From assembly GCA_046351595.1 (NCBI GenBank), contig JAXLYE010000013.1, positions 43,494 to 107,493 of the forward strand: a DNA stretch of 64,000 nucleotides. The letters are read 5' to 3'. Source of the DNA: JAXLYE01 sp046351595 (GTDB taxonomy: Bacteria > Myxococcota_A > Polyangia > Palsa-1104 > JAEUJZ01). The position numbers and the translations under genes were made by a program. Of the stretch, positions 59,611 through 64,000 are shown piece by piece; the first letter of the stretch is position 1; each line of letters starts with the position of its first letter. Under the pieces are notes generated by a model. That model saw only the letters and a list, made by a program, of their open reading frames with translations. It was not told the origin of the DNA and searched no databases.

Positions 59611-60636
59611 ATGATCATGCGACTTCATTACAGTCTTTTTGCCGCGACCGCCGGCCTGCTCGCTGCGTGCTCCGAGGCGCCCCCGCCGGCTCCCTGCGGG
59701 CCCGACGCGGCGGCGCAGACCGGGTGCCTGACCCAGGTCCGACAGGAAGGCCGCAGCTTCCAGGGCCGCAGCTTCCAGGGCCGCAGCTTCCAGGGCACGA
59801 GCACCTCGATCCTGACCGTGCAGCAGATCCGGATCGGCGGCGTGCCCGTCGACGACCTGCGGCTAGAGGGGAGCCTGCTCAGCGGCGCGGTGGGCGGCCG
59901 CGCGGTCGCCGGCGCCGACTTCATCGGGGCGGTCGTCACGCAGCAGGAACCGGACGGCTCGCTGTTCGACTCGACCGTCACGGACGTGCGCACGGACCCG
60001 CGCGATCCGGCCGCCGAGATCGTCCTTTACTCCCTCTCGGCCTATAACCTCAGCACCGGGACGCAGGACAATGTCTGCAGCCCGGATCCCGAGGGCGAGC
60101 GCTGGGCCACGCCGGTATACGGGACCTGGGACGGCAGCGGCGCGCACCTCGACTCGCCGACGCAGTTCCTGTTCGCGTGCACCAGCGGCGTGATCGCCAA
60201 GTGCGTCCGCTGGGGCTACAAGCCCTGGAAGGTGCTGGGCGACCGCTCGCTGGCCGAGTACCACCAGGCGTGCACGCGCATGGCCCGCGCGGACTACTGC
60301 GGCGACGGCGTCTCCTATACCCAGGACGGCACCCTCATCGATCTCTACGACGACCTGCGGATCCAGCAGCGGGCGCCGCTCGAGCTCTCCTCGCTCCTCC
60401 TGTTCGACGCCGCGTGGACCCCGCAGGGCGCCTACTGCATCGCCAAGGATCGCTGGCTCAGCCTGCAGGCGCTGGGGCCGATGCTGTCCTGCAAGACGCG
60501 GTTCATCAGCGTCGGGCTGCTGCCGCTCGCGAGCCCGGTCGATCCGGAGGATCTGTGCCTGCTGAAGCGCGACGACGTACCGCGCAGCGCGGCCCACCTC
60601 GACAACCGCTCCGCGCTCAACATCCGGCTGCTGTGA
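59611..60636 (+). CDS. ADYC-domain lipoprotein
   Basis: A 341-aa exported protein; ATG 59611 is preceded by AAAAAGGGGG. The signal peptide MIMRLHYSLFAATAGLLAACS ends in a lipobox Cys (LLAAC), so it is lipidated. A 15-bp unit is repeated three times (59749-59793), giving RSFQG repeats. The C-terminal half has VRWGYKPW and RMARADYCGDGVSYTQDGT, the signature of the ADYC domain, a myxobacteria-enriched domain of unknown function. Conserved Cys residues (about 10 in the mature protein) suggest disulfides. It lies 12 nt after the Ser/Thr kinase gene and is probably coexpressed with it. Confidence 0.85.
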   Translation: MIMRLHYSLFAATAGLLAACSEAPPPAPCGPDAAAQTGCLTQVRQEGRSFQGRSFQGRSFQGTSTSILTVQQIRIGGVPVDDLRLEGSLLSGAVGGRAVAGADFIGAVVTQQEPDGSLFDSTVTDVRTDPRDPAAEIVLYSLSAYNLSTGTQDNVCSPDPEGERWATPVYGTWDGSGAHLDSPTQFLFACTSGVIAKCVRWGYKPWKVLGDRSLAEYHQACTRMARADYCGDGVSYTQDGTLIDLYDDLRIQQRAPLELSSLLLFDAAWTPQGAYCIAKDRWLSLQALGPMLSCKTRFISVGLLPLASPVDPEDLCLLKRDDVPRSAAHLDNRSALNIRLL

Positions 60637-60685
60637 CGTAAGCGCGTTCGGCCCGTGCGCCCCGACCTGTCCTCGGCGGGCGCCC

Positions 60686-62056
<1,371 letters not shown>

Positions 62057-62230
62057 GCAGATCGATCGTACCGCGCGCCGCCAAAATAATACAGCCTGTC
62101 TACTCTCTGCTGTTCTCAGGTAGCCGCTCCGCGGCCTCGGGGCAGCCGCGCCGCGGCATCGGATCCGCCGCTCCTGCCGGATACGCCGACCGGGCTCCGT
62201 TTGAACTCCGCTTGAATTCTCTCGAGCGGA

Positions 62231-63421
62231 CTACAGGTCCCTGGGGGACGAACCCTTGTCCGCCTGTCTGTCCGCGCCCTGCAGGTGGCGAGCGGCTCTG
62301 TCGAGGGTCACGTCGGCTCCCTTGTTGGTCGCAAAACGGTGGATCTTCCGCCACCGCTTGCGCACGTACATGGTGTGGTCGGCGCGTCGAATCAGGGTCT
62401 GCAGATCGGTCGCGGGCTGCTCGTCGTCGCGCACCAGCCCGATGCTCAGCGCCGGCGTCTCCGGGGTCGGCTGGGAGTCGCAGAGCCGGGCCAGCCGCTC
62501 CGGCAGCACCGAGGGATCACCGTTACCGCCCGGCAACACCGCGCAGAACTCGTCGCCGCCCACGCGGGCGATCAGGTCGCCGGTGCGCAGGGCTCCGCGC
62601 AGGTACTGCGCCGCGGCCTGGATCAGCCGATCGCCCGCGTCGTGCCCGAGGGTGTCGTTCACCGGCTTGAGCCCGTCGACGTCCGCGAACAGGACATAGA
62701 CCGGACAGCCGCGGCGGCGGCCCTCGCGCAGCAGCGGCTCCCCGAGCGTGAACAGGCCGCGACGGTTGTACAGCCCGGTCAGCTCGTCCGTGAGCGCCAT
62801 GCGGTGGGCGTCCTCGTAGTCCTGTTGCCGCGCGGCCTCGCGGCGGAAGTGGCGGCTGAGCCCCTCCAGATCCGAGGGGTTCCACTTGGCGCGGCTGGCG
62901 CGCTGGGCGCGCTGGTGCAGCAGCTGCAGCCCGAGCGCCGCGATCTCTGCGAGCAGCTGCAGCCGCTGGACCTCGTCCACCGAAGCGGCGTGGCGGCTGT
63001 TCCAGTGACACTCGATGGCGCCCAGCGGCACGGCCGGCCGGGTGCCGCCGACCGGGACGGCGAGCAGGCTGGTGATCCCGAGCGGCGCATAGAGCGCGGC
63101 CGGCGTGCGCGGATCGTTCGCGGCGTCGGTGACGATGACGGGGCAGTTCCGGCACAGGGCCAGGCCCGCGGCCGACAGCTCCAGCGGGCCGGTGTCCTCG
63201 ACTCCCGGCTCGTCCCGCATCGCGCCGGCGCTGTGGGTCGCATAACGCGGGAAGTAGCCGCCGCGGCCATCGGACAGGAGCACACACGCCCCGTCCGCGC
63301 CGATGACGTTCCGGGCCGCGGTGCAGGCGAGCGCCCCTACCTGCTCGGCGGTGCGCAGCTCGGCGAGCCGCGCGGCGAAGTTGGCCAGAGACACAGTGTG
63401 CGCGCCGCTGTTACCGCTCAT
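62231..63421 (-). CDS. GAF-GGDEF protein (diguanylate cyclase)
   Basis: A 396-aa protein starting at ATG 63421 with AGGGGGGAG upstream. Residues about 10-160 form a GAF-like sensory domain with a possible Cys site (LALCRNCPVIV). The GGDEF domain begins at DELTGLYNRRGLF and has the intact active site RVGGDEFCAVL; the I-site position before it reads RTGD rather than RxxD in the canonical form, so product inhibition may be weak or absent. It should make cyclic di-GMP. The last 35 residues after the domain are basic and may be frame-tail. Confidence 0.85.
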   Translation of the reverse strand: MSGNSGAHTVSLANFAARLAELRTAEQVGALACTAARNVIGADGACVLLSDGRGGYFPRYATHSAGAMRDEPGVEDTGPLELSAAGLALCRNCPVIVTDAANDPRTPAALYAPLGITSLLAVPVGGTRPAVPLGAIECHWNSRHAASVDEVQRLQLLAEIAALGLQLLHQRAQRASRAKWNPSDLEGLSRHFRREAARQQDYEDAHRMALTDELTGLYNRRGLFTLGEPLLREGRRRGCPVYVLFADVDGLKPVNDTLGHDAGDRLIQAAAQYLRGALRTGDLIARVGGDEFCAVLPGGNGDPSVLPERLARLCDSQPTPETPALSIGLVRDDEQPATDLQTLIRRADHTMYVRKRWRKIHRFATNKGADVTLDRAARHLQGADRQADKGSSPRDL

Positions 63422-64000
63422 GCTCCCCCCTGCGTTGGCGAAACGTGGCTGCCCTTTCCTGACGCAGCAAGCGCGGTGCCTGATTCGTTCCGTGCGCCGC
63501 CCCACAGAGGACCCCTGACTCTGTCTGGGAGCCCTGGCGGAGCGCGCCGCGAGCGGCAGGCCGCGCAGACGGACCCCGTGCGCCAGAGGAGACAAAGGAG
63601 ACAAAAGAGAGATCCGTGAAGGGGTCTGGAATGGCGCTTGCGCGATGTCGCCGTACGGACAGAGCGGCGTCCGCTCTCCGCCTGACAGCAGCGCGCTCGA
63701 CGGGGCGATCTTCTTCCGCGCTGAAACCTCGGCTGCCCTGTCCGGGGCTGCGCGCTGGTGCGGACTGCGGTCGTCCAGGACACCGGCTGCCGCGGCGGCT
63801 CGGGCCCGGCCGGCGCAGCGGGAGGCGTGGTCAGCCTGCGCACACCGGGCGCCGCTGCCGACCGGGCCGCTCGCATGTCCCGGCGGCGCGAGAGAGCGAC
63901 CAGGCAGGCGCGGGCCGATCGGGCCGGCTCGCGACTCTTCCGCGCTGCCGAGGAGCCCCGCCCCTGCGACGAGAGCGGGCGCGGATCCCTCATCCGGCTG
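63422..64000. other. intergenic region at right edge (579 nt), no supported gene
   Basis: Only low-complexity open frames are present, none with a ribosome site or recognisable product. Promoter elements for the GGDEF gene should lie in the first 150 nt. Confidence 0.4.

Overview
The window is very GC-rich chromosomal DNA and reads as Myxococcota-like (order not resolvable from sequence alone). The support is the mix of eukaryote-like Ser/Thr kinases with TPR tails, an ADYC-domain lipoprotein, a CRTAC1/FG-GAP protein, a KaiC-like ATPase paired with a histidine kinase, a sigma-54 response regulator and Gly-rich RRM RNA-binding proteins. No rRNA gene or convincing tRNA gene was seen.

From the left edge to about 32.6 kb lies a mobile, phage- or plasmid-like element that enters from outside the window. 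A tightly packed rightward operon (about 0.4-11.8 kb, many 1-14 nt gene overlaps) encodes a putative peptidoglycan hydrolase, a Lys/Ala-rich protein, a 1768-aa DNA methyltransferase-helicase, a DdrB/ParB-like protein, a coiled-coil membrane protein and a DUF6884-type protein with a zinc ribbon. Next come an AT-rich dGTPase (candidate phage defence), a CHAP/NlpC-like endolysin, a small membrane/zinc-ribbon operon, an AT-rich ribbon-helix-helix regulator with an operator-like site, and small lysis- or lipoprotein-like genes. A complete type I restriction operon (hsdM-hsdS-rhuM-hsdR, each pair overlapping by 4 nt) follows. After it, on the minus strand, are a GHKL/Hsp90-like ATPase fused to an HExxH putative metallopeptidase, a lipoprotein pair and a SEC-C protein. 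The right end carries debris: a stub of a different hsdM joined to a decayed second copy of the GHKL ATPase. Several element proteins share a helical motif of the form W/L-x4-RPxLL.

The ordinary chromosome resumes at about 32.85 kb. The first gene is an AAA ATPase with 24 heptad repeats and only the N-lobe of a kinase, which stops at the element boundary. Then come a UbiA prenyltransferase with a CRTAC1-like lipoprotein, a divergent DUF362 protein, a thioredoxin with a His-rich tail, MetG, a kinase lacking its N-lobe, a histidine kinase/receiver pair, two RRM proteins, a fatty acid desaturase, an unknown 542-aa protein, a KaiC-histidine kinase pair, a large Ser/Thr kinase with an ADYC lipoprotein, an NtrC-type regulator and a GAF-GGDEF protein. 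The right half is therefore dominated by signalling genes.

Two families of dispersed intergenic repeats occur in the chromosomal half. One folds into several hairpins whose arms co-vary between copies. The other forms the 5' end of the N-lobe-less kinase gene. Coordinates of starts were chosen from Shine-Dalgarno spacing and overlaps. Family assignments are motif recognition by eye, not database searches.
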